Assembly: GCA_965657335.1 (NCBI GenBank)
Contig: CBFHOH010000001.1
Location: 62,001-126,000 of the forward strand
Length of the DNA stretch: 64,000 bases
From: UBA4582 sp965657335
GTDB lineage: Bacteria; Pseudomonadota; Gammaproteobacteria; Pseudomonadales; Azotimanducaceae
Direction of reading: 5' to 3'
Part shown: positions 1 through 9,574 of the stretch, piece after piece
Position numbering within the stretch: the first letter of the stretch is position 1
Layout of the letters: each line of letters opens with the position of its first letter
Made by a program: the position numbers and the translations under genes
Notes under the pieces: model-generated
Seen by the model: the letters and a program-made list of their open reading frames with translations, nothing else
The model's database searches: none
Told to the model about the DNA's origin: nothing

Positions 1-2835
1 ATAAGAATTAATTGCTCATGAGCGTCAAGCAGTAATGATCGCGTTTCGTCATTGGGACGGGACGAGAGGTTTTCGTGGGCAACCAGTAAAGCTGTGGCCA
101 TTTCCTCCACAAACACTTGCTTAAGCCTAGATGCCTGCGCTCGAACATTTTCCAACTCTAGAACAACCTCACTTAACTGGCTTGCACTCCAGCCCTCAAT
201 GATTTCTTGCGGTTTGTTGAGTACCTGTATTTCCTCAAAATCGAACGAGGACAATGCGTCTGGCATGTCAAGTTCAGCAATTTCCGAAAGCCTGAATAGC
301 AACTCATCTACCCCATGCATCTCAAACCTGAGTTCGTTCAGGTTAAGCAAGCACTCTTCCAGTAATTCAACCGTCTTATTGACGTACCAGAAGTATTCCG
401 TCGACACGTTGGCGGAGATCATGAATAGATCGCTCGACCACTTTTCCATCGGTGCTGCTAGGCGAGCAATCGAGGTAACGCCAGCAACACCTGCACTTCC
501 TTTAAGAGTGTGGAAAGCTTCAATGACATCGGGTGTGAGGGCTCCTTCTCCGACAGCGAATGCCTTAATAATGGCAACCTTTTCACTGGCCTCGGCAACA
601 AATATTTCATCGAGTGCCGGATCCCACTCAAGATCAACTTCTCTTTTTCTTTCAATCGGTGCGCTATGGCTGCCTTCGTGTTTTTCAAATAGCGAGACGC
701 TATCTGTCGCGATCCCTGTTTGGCCGGTAGCCATCGCCTGGGCCTTGGCTATCAGCTCATCAACCTGATACGTCTCGTGACGACCCTGCCTGAGAGCTTC
801 GATGCCCTCAGAAACACTGTTAGCCACAACGGCAAGGAAACCTGAGAGATCAGAATCTGCTGCGACGATTTTATCGATTACCCGAGTAAGCATGTTTTCA
901 ATTGACCCGGAGAGTTCACCCAACTCAATTGCACCCACGATGCGAGCGCTGCCCTTGAGAGTATGAAACAGGCGCCTTATTCCGATCAGGGACTCTTCTT
1001 CGGGCGAGCTGTTTCGCCAGCGGAGTAAATATTCGTTGATACCATTAAGAATTTCGTCCGCTTCCTCAATGAAAACACTTAATATTTCATCATCGACCGA
1101 ATCGCTTTCACCCCGTGTCTCTGTTTCAAGATGAGAGCCTTCAGCGATCACTTCTAAAGAGCCTTCAGTGGGTACTTCTAAAGAGCCTTCAGCGATCACT
1201 TCTAAAGAGCCTTCAGCGGGTAATTCAGCAAGCGCTTTTTTGCGGTTCTGAGCCGAGCCCGCTTCGGCATCTATCTGAACAGCACTATCGACCGCATATC
1301 CCAACCTTACAGCGGCTGCCTCTGCAACCTCCAACATCTGTAGATAGGGCTCTTTGGCACTCTCTAGTAGACGTTCAAGAAAGTAATCTACACTGGTAAT
1401 TGCATCCGCAAGGTCGTCCATTTGCGACAATTCGGGCCGACTTTGCTTTTCGATGAGCTCTCTTTCTATGAAAGCTGCTGCGGCTTTAAGAATGTCGCCT
1501 GATCGTTGTTGACTAATCACACTTAAACCACCAGCGAGGCTTCGGAGATTTTCGGGCACAGATAGGATCTTTGATAAGTCAAACTCAGAAGACACAAACC
1601 CAATCACTTGGTCTTTGGAGAGCCCAAGGGTGTTTCGTGTTTCTCGGATAACCGATGCCATTGCTTCATTAAGATCACCGAAATTATCTCTTCTGCCTCT
1701 CTCTTCATCTTCACCCATCACCTGAGCAAGCGCGGATCCAACCTCAAGAAAGGCTTTTGCCATTTCCAAAAGCTGGTTTTCGGAGGGACCCTGCGCATCG
1801 CTTTCGAGCTGTTTAATTATCTCTACCTGACCAAGTAACACGGTCTGCTCATCAGTCATGTCGATCACAGTTAGCGTGCTTGCGATTTGTTCTAGCGAAG
1901 GTATCAACTGATATAGTTCAGCAGCATCTTGACTCGACGATCGAACGAACAAATCCAACTTGTCGGTAATACTGCGTAGCTCCTCGACAATGATTTTTGA
2001 AACTGTTGACAGGGTTTCGTTATCAGGACCAAAGTTGATATCCTCAGTCTCCGGGTTAGCGATATGCTGCACAGAGAAAAGCGATTTAACGGCAGCAATT
2101 CTCGGCGTTTCTGCATTGGCGCCATTAACAAGGGCTAAAAGTTCGTTCCCGAGTTCCGCGGAAACTTCACCCAGAGATTTCGTCCCCCGGGTTGCAAGAT
2201 CTTTCAATTCCGCATCGATGCGCTTAAATTTGTCGGCAGTGCTTGCATCCATTTTTATGGCGCCAACACTGACGCCCTCTACCACCGCAAGTGAAAGTCT
2301 GAATAGGTTACCCTTGGCTGACACGCCGCACATCTTTACCAGCATGGAAAACGCCTTACCCATTAATTTGAGATTTTCACGTGGTTGCTGCTTTTTGAGC
2401 AGAGCTACTAGCGCTTGTTGGTATCTGTGTCGTATCTTACGTGCCGTTTGATGGCTCTTTTGTTTTTCAAAGCGTGTTGTTATTTCTGCCGCGGGTTTTA
2501 CCTCCAACTGACGCGCCGGTTCAGTGTGCTTGGCAACATTCGTTTTATCTGTCTTAGCTTCTCCTCTGGCAACGCGCAGATTGTTTACTACAGATATCAC
2601 GAAGTCAGATGAGTCTCTTTGTTCTGTCTGAATTCTATCGAGATAGCTTGGCATCTGCAGAATCGTCTGCATGAGAATCTCTTGTGCTCTCAGCTTGTCA
2701 GGGATTTCGCCGTTCACCAAACCCTGAGCAAGTTGCTCCATCTCGGCGGCAACTTGAATAGGTCCTTCGAGTTCAACCATCTTGAGCGTACTGTGTGCCT
2801 GGTGAATCGACGTCAAGCAAGAGAGCATGCTGCTC
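1..2835 (-). CDS. chpA: ChpA/PilL hybrid chemotaxis kinase, N-terminal part (both ends missing)
   Basis: One open frame reads leftwards without a stop from the N gap to the window edge, about 945 codons. It encodes the N-terminal histidine-phosphotransfer half of the large CheA-like kinase that controls type IV pilus twitching. The first visible residues (IHQAHSTLKMVELEG, then EEMEQLAQGLVNGEIPD-like text) match the start of Pseudomonas ChpA as I know it. Two canonical Hpt motifs with the sequence FHTLKGSA have their phosphoacceptor histidines at about 963-965 and 510-512. The kinase, CheW and receiver domains would lie beyond position 1. The start codon falls inside the gap, about 45-50 codons upstream. 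It follows pilGHIJ in the same direction, as in pseudomonads. A short repetitive linker lies at 1141-1212. The identity is firm; the full domain count cannot be seen. Confidence 0.9.
1141..1212 (-). repeat. Three 24-bp tandem repeats inside chpA
   Basis: Three head-to-tail copies of a 24-bp unit (plus-strand form TCAGCGATCACTTCTAAAGA followed by GCCT) occupy 1141-1164, 1165-1188 and 1189-1212. Copies 1 and 3 are identical and copy 2 differs at a few bases. A degenerate fourth copy starts at 1213. Because 24 is a multiple of three, the array encodes an in-frame 8-residue repeat, roughly EGSLEVIA / EGSLEVPT, between a helical region and the first canonical Hpt domain. It is probably a flexible acidic linker whose copy number could vary by slippage. 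Confidence 0.9.
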
Positions 2836-3210
2836 NNNNNNNNNNNNNNNNNNNNNNNNNNNNNNNNNNNNNNNNNNNNNNNNNNNNNNNNNNNNNNNNN
2901 NNNNNNNNNNNNNNNNNNNNNNNNNNNNNNNNNNNNNNNNNNNNNNNNNNNNNNNNNNNNNNNNNNNNNNNNNNNNNNNNNNNNNNNNNNNNNNNNNNNN
3001 NNNNNNNNNNNNNNNNNNNNNNNNNNNNNNNNNNNNNNNNNNNNNNNNNNNNNNNNNNNNNNNNNNNNNNNNNNNNNNNNNNNNNNNNNNNNNNNNNNNN
3101 NNNNNNNNNNNNNNNNNNNNNNNNNNNNNNNNNNNNNNNNNNNNNNNNNNNNNNNNNNNNNNNNNNNNNNNNNNNNNNNNNNNNNNNNNNNNNNNNNNNN
3201 NNNNNNNNNN
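2836..3210. other. Assembly gap (375 N) across the pilJ/chpA junction
   Basis: The run of 375 N hides the 3' end of pilJ and the 5' end of chpA. PilJ proteins are about 680 residues and 611 are visible, so about 70 codons (210 nt) should be missing. The N-terminus of ChpA should lack about 45-50 codons (140 nt). Together these nearly fill the gap, which leaves no room for pilK if the gap length is real. Confidence 0.95.
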
Positions 3211-5043
3211 GATGATGTCTGCCAACGATTTTGATACGTCTTCGATTTCACCAAGAGAGATACCAGCATCCTGCGCAAGACGCGTCCCACGGACCACCTC
3301 AGATGTCGTTGTCTCCATTGAAGTGACAGCCTCATGAGTATCACTTTGAATTGTTTTTACCAACGCAGAAATTTGTTTTGCTGCAGCGCCGGAGCGCTCA
3401 GCAAGCCTTTGTACTTCATCCGCAACCACAGCAAATCCCTTACCCGCATCACCGGCCATTGAGGCCTGAATAGCAGCATTCAAAGAAAGAATGTTGGTCT
3501 GATCAGCAATGTCATTAATCAGAGATACGATGTCGCCAATTTCCTGCGAACTCTCGCCTAGCCGTTTCATTCTTTTCGCCGTTTCTTGGATTTGACCCCT
3601 TATCTTGTCCATGCCACCGATTGTATTTTGCACGGCTATTGCGCCATTGCCGGCTATTTCAACGGATCTTTCAGCGACGGATGAGGACTCCGCGGCGTTG
3701 TAGGAAACACGATCAATAGAAACCGCCATTTCATTCACAGCTTCAGATACCGAGGTTATCTCATTGGCTTGCCTTTCCGATGCGGTAGACAGTTCTCCAA
3801 CAGAATTTTTAGTTTGATTTGCAGCGGTTGAAACTTCCGCTGAAGTCTCGTTAATTTTCGAAACAAGCTCTCGCATTTGATCGATAGAGAAATTTATCGA
3901 ATCAGCAATCGCGCCAGTAAAGCTTTCTGTGACCGTAGCCTGAACTCTGAGATCTCCGTCAGCAAGATCAGCCAGCTCATCTAACAACTGAAGGATAGCT
4001 GCTTGGTTTTGCTCATTTTGCTGTGCGGTTTCTCCAACATATCTCTTGGCTTCTAAATAAATTAACAAACATATGATCGCTAATATGATTAAGGCCGCGA
4101 TTGCACACCCAAGACCGACCATCGGAGATTTGATACCTGTGCCACGTATAGATTCGTAGCTTGAAACCAGCGAACCTAACAGATCTTGCGCATCACCGGA
4201 GCTTTGAAAAACTGACTCTGCAGATTTTTTCAATTCTGCAACATGAGCTGACCTTGCCGTAATCTCGACCATCCGTGTTGTGACGGATCTAAATAGTTCA
4301 TCGATACTGCTAAGGCTCGCCTGAACATCTACATTAGTCGAAGCGGTTAAAAGCAGCTCTCTATCTCCGTTAGCAATGCCTTCTAACACCCTGGTAAAGG
4401 TTCCACTGTCACGAGAGAAGCTATCAGATAGCGCTTTGGTAACACCGAGCTCGGTCATTTTATCTACGGAGCGGGACATTCGCTCTATTAGTTGCGTTTG
4501 ACGTTGTGCTAATGCAACTTGGTTAGCTGGCGTATTAGCAAGTAGCATCGCTGCGACGATCTTATTGTTGTCCTGCTGTATAACGGACATCGTAATCGCC
4601 AGATCGCCTGAAATATCCCGTAATGAAACGATTGCATCACGGTTGTTCAAAATAACGTCAATTTGCTTTCTGGTTTCACTCCATAAAGCACTCGCTCGGT
4701 CGAGTTGGGTCTTTATCGCCGCTGGCGATGCTGGCAGGTCCAACATCTGGTTGCCGTTGATAAGATATCCCAGAATCGCGTCTATGTTGCTCCTATTTTC
4801 TGCCAACACACCGAAGATAGCAGTCTGACCTTGAGCCGCCGCCTTGCTGTTCTTGGCGACTTCCTGTGAGAGTGTCCTGAGTTCATTTGCATAACCAAGA
4901 TATGCACTTGTTGTTCTGGCCTCCTTCGCAACAAGATAGTAATTAACACCGGCACCACCCACCAGTAATGCGACCAAAAAAGCCAATCCAAGGATCGTCG
5001 GTGTAATCAACGCATTTCCGTTTACTTTCCTTCTCTCAACCAT
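3211..5043 (-). CDS. pilJ: PilJ, methyl-accepting chemotaxis protein of the Chp system (3' end in gap)
   Basis: This is the membrane chemoreceptor feeding the ChpA kinase. The first 611 residues are visible. There is an N-terminal membrane segment at about residues 12-34, a long periplasmic helical region with PilJ-type sensor repeats, a second membrane segment at about 307-328, a HAMP-like stretch, and then the cytoplasmic signalling helices. The highly conserved hairpin tip (IVSLINDIADQTNILSLNAA) and the AGDAGKGFAVVADEVQRLAE signature lie near residues 510-550. The C-terminal 70 or so residues are lost in the N run. Apparent open frame beyond the gap is chpA read in the wrong frame. The start ATG lies 22 bp after the pilI stop. 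It belongs to a minus-strand pilG-H-I-J-chpA operon. Confidence 0.93.
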
Positions 5044-5065
5044 ATTTTGATTCTCAAGTTCCTTG

Positions 5066-5608
5066 TCATGCTTCCGATGCTAATTGTTCGAGGCTTGGAT
5101 CTGCGGCCAATTTTGACAAACTCAAAACTGGCCATGCCTGTCCTGCGACGAAATACCCACCATCCAGATAGGGATTAAATATCTCATCGATCGCTTCTAC
5201 GTCTTCTCGATAGGCATCGCTCGGAAAGTGCTGCATGCCCAGTGATTCGTCAATCATAAATCCGAAGTATTGTTCCTCGTCTTCAACCGCTAGGATTCTG
5301 CGCTGCGCGGCCGGTATTAAGGAGCCTTGGCCGAAAAATGCGGCTAGATCAATAATCGCCATCAGCCTTCCTCGGACATTCGCGATACCGGTAACAAAAG
5401 GTTTTACTCCCGGCAGTCGGGTCTGAGTAGGTAATCGCATCAACTCGCTCACCTCACTCATGGGGACAACGAACCTCTGCCCAAGCAAGTTGAAACCAAG
5501 GCCTTTCCAATGGGTTTGAGCGTTTTCCCGAGACGGTAAATCATCCGCAACTTCCTGACTTCGATTTGCCATACCAACCAACAACGAAAAAGGGCTCGTA
5601 TCACTCAT
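5066..5608 (-). CDS. pilI: PilI, CheW-like adaptor of the Chp system
   Basis: This 180-residue protein has a single CheW domain covering about residues 35-170 (GFNLLGQRFVVPMSEV, then VTGIANVRGRLMAIIDLAAF). CheW proteins couple chemoreceptors to the CheA-type kinase in the cytoplasm; here the partners would be PilJ and ChpA. The ATG at 5608 overlaps the end of pilH by 8 bases, so the two are probably translationally coupled. Length and position match pilI of the Pseudomonas cluster. Confidence 0.92.
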   Translation of the reverse strand: MSDTSPFSLLVGMANRSQEVADDLPSRENAQTHWKGLGFNLLGQRFVVPMSEVSELMRLPTQTRLPGVKPFVTGIANVRGRLMAIIDLAAFFGQGSLIPAAQRRILAVEDEEQYFGFMIDESLGMQHFPSDAYREDVEAIDEIFNPYLDGGYFVAGQAWPVLSLSKLAADPSLEQLASEA

Positions 5609-5969
5609 CGACCATTACGCTTTTTATGACCGCTGCCAAACTTTCTTCATCCACGGGTTTCGTGACATAACCGCTAGCACCTTGTCGCTGCCCCCAGACC
5701 TTGTCTGTCTCTTGATCTTTACTGCTTACGATGATGACCGGAATATGGCTGGTATCAGCACCACGGCAAAGTTCCCTAGTTGCGTGAAATCCGTTCATAT
5801 CTGGCATCACAATATCCATCAGCACAACGTCAGGTTGCTCTGCACTGGCGAGCACAACGCCATCACGGCCGTTTGCTGCGGTAATCACCTCAAAACTTAA
5901 GTCTTCGAGCATTTCCTTTAGCCGATAAACTTCTGTGGGCGAATCGTCAACGACGAGCACTTTACTCAT
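5601..5969 (-). CDS. pilH: PilH, single-domain response regulator
   Basis: This is a stand-alone receiver domain of 122 residues. The acidic pocket is DD at residues 8-9, the phosphoacceptor is Asp52 in LMDIVMPDMNG, and the conserved lysine sits in YVTKPV near the C-terminus. I chose the ATG at 5969 rather than the upstream TTG at 5981 because GGAAGG lies just ahead of it and because the receiver fold starts immediately (SKVLVVDDSP). In Pseudomonas PilH takes phosphate from ChpA and is linked to PilT-driven retraction. It lies directly downstream of pilG. Confidence 0.92.
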   Translation of the reverse strand: MSKVLVVDDSPTEVYRLKEMLEDLSFEVITAANGRDGVVLASAEQPDVVLMDIVMPDMNGFHATRELCRGADTSHIPVIIVSSKDQETDKVWGQRQGASGYVTKPVDEESLAAVIKSVMVDE

Positions 5970-5981
5970 TTCACCTTCCAA

Positions 5982-6371
5982 CTAACTTGCTGAACCAACG
6001 TGATCACGAATCGCCGTCAGCAATTCTTCTTTACTGAACGGCTTTGTTAGGTACTGATCTGAACCCACTATTCGACCCTTCGCACGATCAAACAACCCAT
6101 CTTTGCTGGAAAGCATAATGACAGGGGTATGTTTGAACACGCTATTGTTCTTGATGAGCGCACAGGTTTGATAGCCGTCGAGTCTGGGCATCATAATATC
6201 AACGAATATAATTGCAGGTTGGTTATCGGCTATTTTCGCCAAGGCGTCAAAACCATCAACGGCAGTCACAACATCACAACCGACTTTAGCGAGCAATGTT
6301 TCTGCCGTGCGGCGAATCGTCTTGCTGTCATCAATGACCATCACTTTGATGTCCCGAAAATCGTCTTCCAT
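5982..6371 (-). CDS. pilG: PilG, single-domain response regulator
   Basis: This 129-residue receiver protein is the first gene of the Chp operon. It shows the acidic pair at residues 14-15 (VMVIDDSKT), phosphoacceptor Asp58 in FVDIMMPRLDGYQ, and the lysine of YLTKPFSKEE. By family knowledge PilG is the output regulator that promotes pilus extension. The operon promoter should lie in the 245-bp divergent spacer shared with gshB. The pilH TTG/ATG region follows its stop by 12 bases. Confidence 0.92.
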   Translation of the reverse strand: MEDDFRDIKVMVIDDSKTIRRTAETLLAKVGCDVVTAVDGFDALAKIADNQPAIIFVDIMMPRLDGYQTCALIKNNSVFKHTPVIMLSSKDGLFDRAKGRIVGSDQYLTKPFSKEELLTAIRDHVGSAS

Positions 6372-6616
6372 ACCCTTTGCCTTCCGCTTACCGACCAGCT
6401 ATAAAAATTTGAAAATTACATTTCATATCGGTAATTTACACGCTTTTTTTAACACAGTTGTTGAACCCATTCCATAAGTACCAAGCGGCTTAGGGAATTT
6501 TGCTACAAAGCTGGCACAAGTGGTTTACAATTGAATTCGTGCCACTCACAAGACTGCCTTTTCAACGCTAAAGGTCGCTTGCTGCTTAAATTAAACCAGT
6601 ATGAGGAATCGTCGTT

Positions 6617-7564
6617 TTGAGTTTTAATCTTGCCGTACTGATGGATCCGCTAGAGGCCATCAACCCAAAAAAGGATAGCACTCTTGCTATGATGTTGGCG
6701 GCCCAATCAAAGGGATGGAACATCTATTTTTTGCAACAATCCGATTTGTTTATTCAAGAAGGTGTCGTTTTAGGTAATTTCAAACAGCTGGCGCTGACCG
6801 AGGCCCTTGTAGACTGGTACAGCATTACAAATGAGCATACCGCAGCACTGGCAACTATGGATGCTGTCCTCATGCGTAAAGAACCCCCTTTTGATATGGA
6901 GTTCATTTACACAACTTATTTGCTCGAAATGGCGGAAAAAGAAGGACTGAACATTCTCAACCGTCCCGGCAGCATTCGCGACTGTAACGAGAAGCTCTAC
7001 GCATTGCAGTTTCCTCAATGTTGCCCGCCTCATATGGTTTCGCGCGACCCTGATTTGCTGAAAGCGTTCCACAGGGAACACGAAGACGTGATTTTCAAGC
7101 CGCTCGATGGCATGGGAGGGTCATCAATCTTTCGCGTGGCCGGAAGCGACCCAAATCTAAATGTCATCATTGAGACGCTGACAGACCATGGCAAGCAACA
7201 AATCATGGCGCAGAAATTTATTCCTGAAATCGTTGACGGCGACACACGTATATTACTGATCAATGGAGAACCGGTACCATTCGGTTTAGCTCGAATACCC
7301 GCAAAGGGTGAGACCCGTGGGAACCTCGCAGCCGGCGGCACAGGTGTGACGCGCCCGTTGAATGATCGAGACAGGTGGATTTGTGAACAAATTGGCCCTG
7401 ATCTCAAAGCGCGTGGCCTTTACTTTGTTGGCATCGATGTCATTGGCGACTACTTAACCGAGATAAACGTCACTTGCCCCACCTGCATTAGGGAGATCAG
7501 TAAGGCCCACGATATCGATATCGCCGGTGATTACGTAGACTTTATCGAGGGTATCTGTCGCTAA
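6617..7564 (+). CDS. gshB: Glutathione synthetase GshB
   Basis: It catalyses the second step of glutathione synthesis, ATP-dependent addition of glycine to gamma-glutamylcysteine. The 315-residue protein has the usual family length, an N-terminal NAVLMDPLEAI-type opening and an ATP-grasp fold (FKPLDGMGGSSIFR; RNLAAGGTG-like; EINVTCPTCIREI with the metal-binding Glu/Asn). The start is TTG at 6617. The nearby ATG at 6601 is out of frame and closes quickly, while GAGGA at about 6603-6607 sits at a good distance for the TTG. It is the first gene of a plus-strand run with tonB, algH and ruvX, divergent from pilG, as in pseudomonads. Confidence 0.95.
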   Translation: MSFNLAVLMDPLEAINPKKDSTLAMMLAAQSKGWNIYFLQQSDLFIQEGVVLGNFKQLALTEALVDWYSITNEHTAALATMDAVLMRKEPPFDMEFIYTTYLLEMAEKEGLNILNRPGSIRDCNEKLYALQFPQCCPPHMVSRDPDLLKAFHREHEDVIFKPLDGMGGSSIFRVAGSDPNLNVIIETLTDHGKQQIMAQKFIPEIVDGDTRILLINGEPVPFGLARIPAKGETRGNLAAGGTGVTRPLNDRDRWICEQIGPDLKARGLYFVGIDVIGDYLTEINVTCPTCIREISKAHDIDIAGDYVDFIEGICR

Positions 7565-8442
7565 TGACGGCGATGAGCCCCACCATCACCCCGGCGGATC
7601 GATTAAGTTTTACCTTCTTTTTGGCGGGAGCACTCCACGTCGCAATCATTCTCGGAGTGACCTTCACTTACTTGGATAGATCTTCTTCGACTCACACGAT
7701 GGAGGTGACACTCGCACAACACCGCAGTAACAACCAACCTGAGAAAGCTGATTTTCTTGCACAGTTCAACCAACAGGGCAGCGGTACCCTAGAAGAGAAA
7801 GCACTTACCACGACCACAACAAAAGCTGAATTTTTCGACACGGTAGTTCGCGAGACAATGCCTGTAGAGGAAGCGCAAACCAGGGCTAAAGCCGTCGAAA
7901 AAAGACAAACTGTGATCACCACCAATAAAGCGGATCTGAAAGCTGTTACGCAAACCAATCCTGTCGAGCGCAGCGATAATGAGAGTAAAGACAACACGAC
8001 CAAAACGCTTCTCCAGCGATCAATGGAAATTGCGAGCCTCGAGGCGCGCCTCGACAAACAACGTCAGGTTTACGCAAAAAGACCCCGTATAAAAAGGTTG
8101 ACGAGTCTGTCGACTAAATCCAGCGCAGATGCCTACTACCTGAACTCCTGGCGACGAAAGATCGAAAAAATCGGTAATTTGAATTACCCTCGTCAAGCAA
8201 GCAGGCAAAATTTGTTTGGCAGTCTCAGGCTCATGGTTGCCATTAGACCAGATGGCAGCTTGAAGGAGGTCAAACTGTTGGAAACCTCAGGACATCAAGT
8301 ATTGGACGACGCCGCCATTCATATTGTGCGGCTTGCTGCACCGTTTGCTCCTTTTCCCGATGAACTCAGGCAAACAACTGATGTGCTCGAGGTTATTCGC
8401 ACCTGGCAGTTTCGCAAAAACAGTTCGCTTCGCAGCTATTAA
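7564..8442 (+). CDS. TonB-like energy transducer (TonB3 type)
   Basis: This 292-residue protein has one N-terminal membrane helix (about residues 15-36), a long linker rich in Thr, Lys and Glu (about 40-195), and a C-terminal TonB domain (about 200-290; YPRQASRQNLFGSLRLMVAI, then the LLETSGHQVLDDAAI motif). The linker lacks the usual proline-rich spacer. Its ATG overlaps the gshB stop by one base; a second ATG nine bases later is also possible. The slot between gshB and algH is that of tonB3 in Pseudomonas aeruginosa, where the gene affects twitching motility. A partner ExbBD or receptor is not encoded nearby. Confidence 0.85.
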   Translation: MTAMSPTITPADRLSFTFFLAGALHVAIILGVTFTYLDRSSSTHTMEVTLAQHRSNNQPEKADFLAQFNQQGSGTLEEKALTTTTTKAEFFDTVVRETMPVEEAQTRAKAVEKRQTVITTNKADLKAVTQTNPVERSDNESKDNTTKTLLQRSMEIASLEARLDKQRQVYAKRPRIKRLTSLSTKSSADAYYLNSWRRKIEKIGNLNYPRQASRQNLFGSLRLMVAIRPDGSLKEVKLLETSGHQVLDDAAIHIVRLAAPFAPFPDELRQTTDVLEVIRTWQFRKNSSLRSY

Positions 8443-8455
8443 AAGGATAGGACCT

Positions 8456-9028
8456 ATGATGGAAAAAAACGCGGAGGAACCGGAAGAGCGTGATCAGTAT
8501 TTCGAAAACCACTTGCTCGTGTCACTCTCACGACTCTCCGGAGATTACTTTCACAATACAGTCACACTTATACTACAGCACAACGCCGAGGGTGCATTTG
8601 GACTGGTGCTAAATCAACCGCTGGATGCTGAACTCGACGGACTGATTGAGAACATGCCGGCTGACATTGATGCCCTGATTCTCGAAGGAGGTCCTGTCGA
8701 ACAAACCCGGCTATTTTTTCTCCATTCCGATGAAAAGTCCTACGCCGGAAGTCTAGACACAGGCCTAGGCGTGATTTTGTCTTCTTCCGATGAACTAATT
8801 TCAGATCTTAGAGCCCGAATGATCCCTGAAAACATCTTATCGGTACTCGGTTATGCCGGCTGGGGGCCGGGGCAATTAGAAAATGAATTAATAGAAGATG
8901 CTTGGCTTATCACACCAGCAACAAAGGAAATCATCTTTGAAACCGCGCCTACGGATATGGCTGAAAAAGCAGCGGCGTTGTTGGGGATCGATTTGAACCT
9001 ATACCATTCCACAACACCGCAAAGTTAA
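8456..9028 (+). CDS. algH: YqgE/AlgH family protein
   Basis: This is a 190-residue member of the YqgE/AlgH family (DUF179). Typical motifs are LSGDYFHNTVTLILQHN, GAFGLVLNQPL, ILEGGPVEQTRLFFLHS and LGYAGWGPGQLENEL. The molecular role of the family is not settled; in Pseudomonas the gene was named for an effect on alginate. I placed the start at the ATG at 8456, which has an AAGGA site 8-9 bases upstream; a longer frame extending back into tonB is not needed. It sits four bases before ruvX, the conserved partner in most gammaproteobacteria. Confidence 0.92.
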   Translation: MMEKNAEEPEERDQYFENHLLVSLSRLSGDYFHNTVTLILQHNAEGAFGLVLNQPLDAELDGLIENMPADIDALILEGGPVEQTRLFFLHSDEKSYAGSLDTGLGVILSSSDELISDLRARMIPENILSVLGYAGWGPGQLENELIEDAWLITPATKEIIFETAPTDMAEKAAALLGIDLNLYHSTTPQS

Positions 9029-9031
9029 GCT

Positions 9032-9463
9032 ATGGCATCGCAAGACGTTATCATGGGTTTCGACTACGGCACCCGAAAAATCGGCATCGCTGTCGGCCAG
9101 CTGATCACCAAGACAGCCAACCCGATCGCTATTATTGCTGCCCGAGACGGCATTCCTGACTGGGCTGAGATTGAAAAGCTAATCGCGGAATGGCAGCCGT
9201 CTCAGCTGATTGTTGGTCTTCCACTCAATATGGACCAAACTGAAAGTGAAATGTCTCGAAGGGCCCTCAAGTTTGCCCGCCGATTGACCGGCAGGTTCAA
9301 TATCCCGCATCACACAATTGATGAAAGGCTGACAAGCAGAGCAGCAAGAGCATTTCATGAGTCGCAGCCGCACGCTCAACGGAGCGCCGGACGTCGTTCC
9401 GAGGAACCTATCGACGATATTGCCGCTCAAATTATCTTAGAATCCTGGCTTAAAATGCAGTAA
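9032..9463 (+). CDS. ruvX: RuvX/YqgF, RNase H-fold nuclease for 16S rRNA 5' maturation
   Basis: This 143-residue YqgF-family protein opens with the RNase H-like strand GFDYGTRKIGIAVGQ, followed by IVGLPLNMD and the conserved DERLTSRAA motif and a C-terminal IDDIAAQIILESWL. These provide the acidic active-site residues expected for the family. By family knowledge it acts in pre-16S rRNA processing or Holliday-junction resolution. It is the last gene of the gshB-tonB-algH-ruvX run and converges on pilU. Confidence 0.93.
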   Translation: MASQDVIMGFDYGTRKIGIAVGQLITKTANPIAIIAARDGIPDWAEIEKLIAEWQPSQLIVGLPLNMDQTESEMSRRALKFARRLTGRFNIPHHTIDERLTSRAARAFHESQPHAQRSAGRRSEEPIDDIAAQIILESWLKMQ

Positions 9464-9521
9464 GTTGCGCTGTCGCACCAGCAGAAGACAGCGCTAAAAA
9501 CACGTCAATGATTAGTCGCCA

Positions 9522-9558
9522 AACTGCACAATAATTATTTGTAAGCTATTGTGCAGTT
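9522..9558. repeat. Perfect 12-bp inverted repeat between ruvX and pilU
   Basis: AACTGCACAATA (9522-9533) is exactly mirrored by TATTGTGCAGTT (9547-9558) across a 13-base loop. It lies in the 111-bp spacer between the convergent ends of ruvX and pilU, so it could form an RNA hairpin for both transcripts. The stem is only moderately GC-rich and lacks a clear T run on either side, so a classical intrinsic terminator is doubtful. It could instead be an mRNA-stabilising hairpin or a protein-binding palindrome. Confidence 0.8.
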
Positions 9559-9574
9559 GAGCAAGGCGTCGATA

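Noticed and set aside
52..768. Plus-strand frame of 238 codons at the window start
   Set aside because: It is antisense to chpA, whose minus frame is open throughout, carries two canonical Hpt motifs and continues conserved ChpA sequence. The plus frame has a serine-rich, unstructured composition.
2773..2835. Apparent C-terminal continuation of PilJ on the far side of the N gap
   Set aside because: The frame is open only because N codons do not stop it. The same bases read in the ChpA frame give the conserved Hpt-like start of that protein, so the continuation is out of frame.
6512..6530. Sigma-54-like element TGGCAC upstream of gshB
   Set aside because: The -24 half looks good but the bases ten further on are TT rather than the required GC, so it does not meet the consensus.
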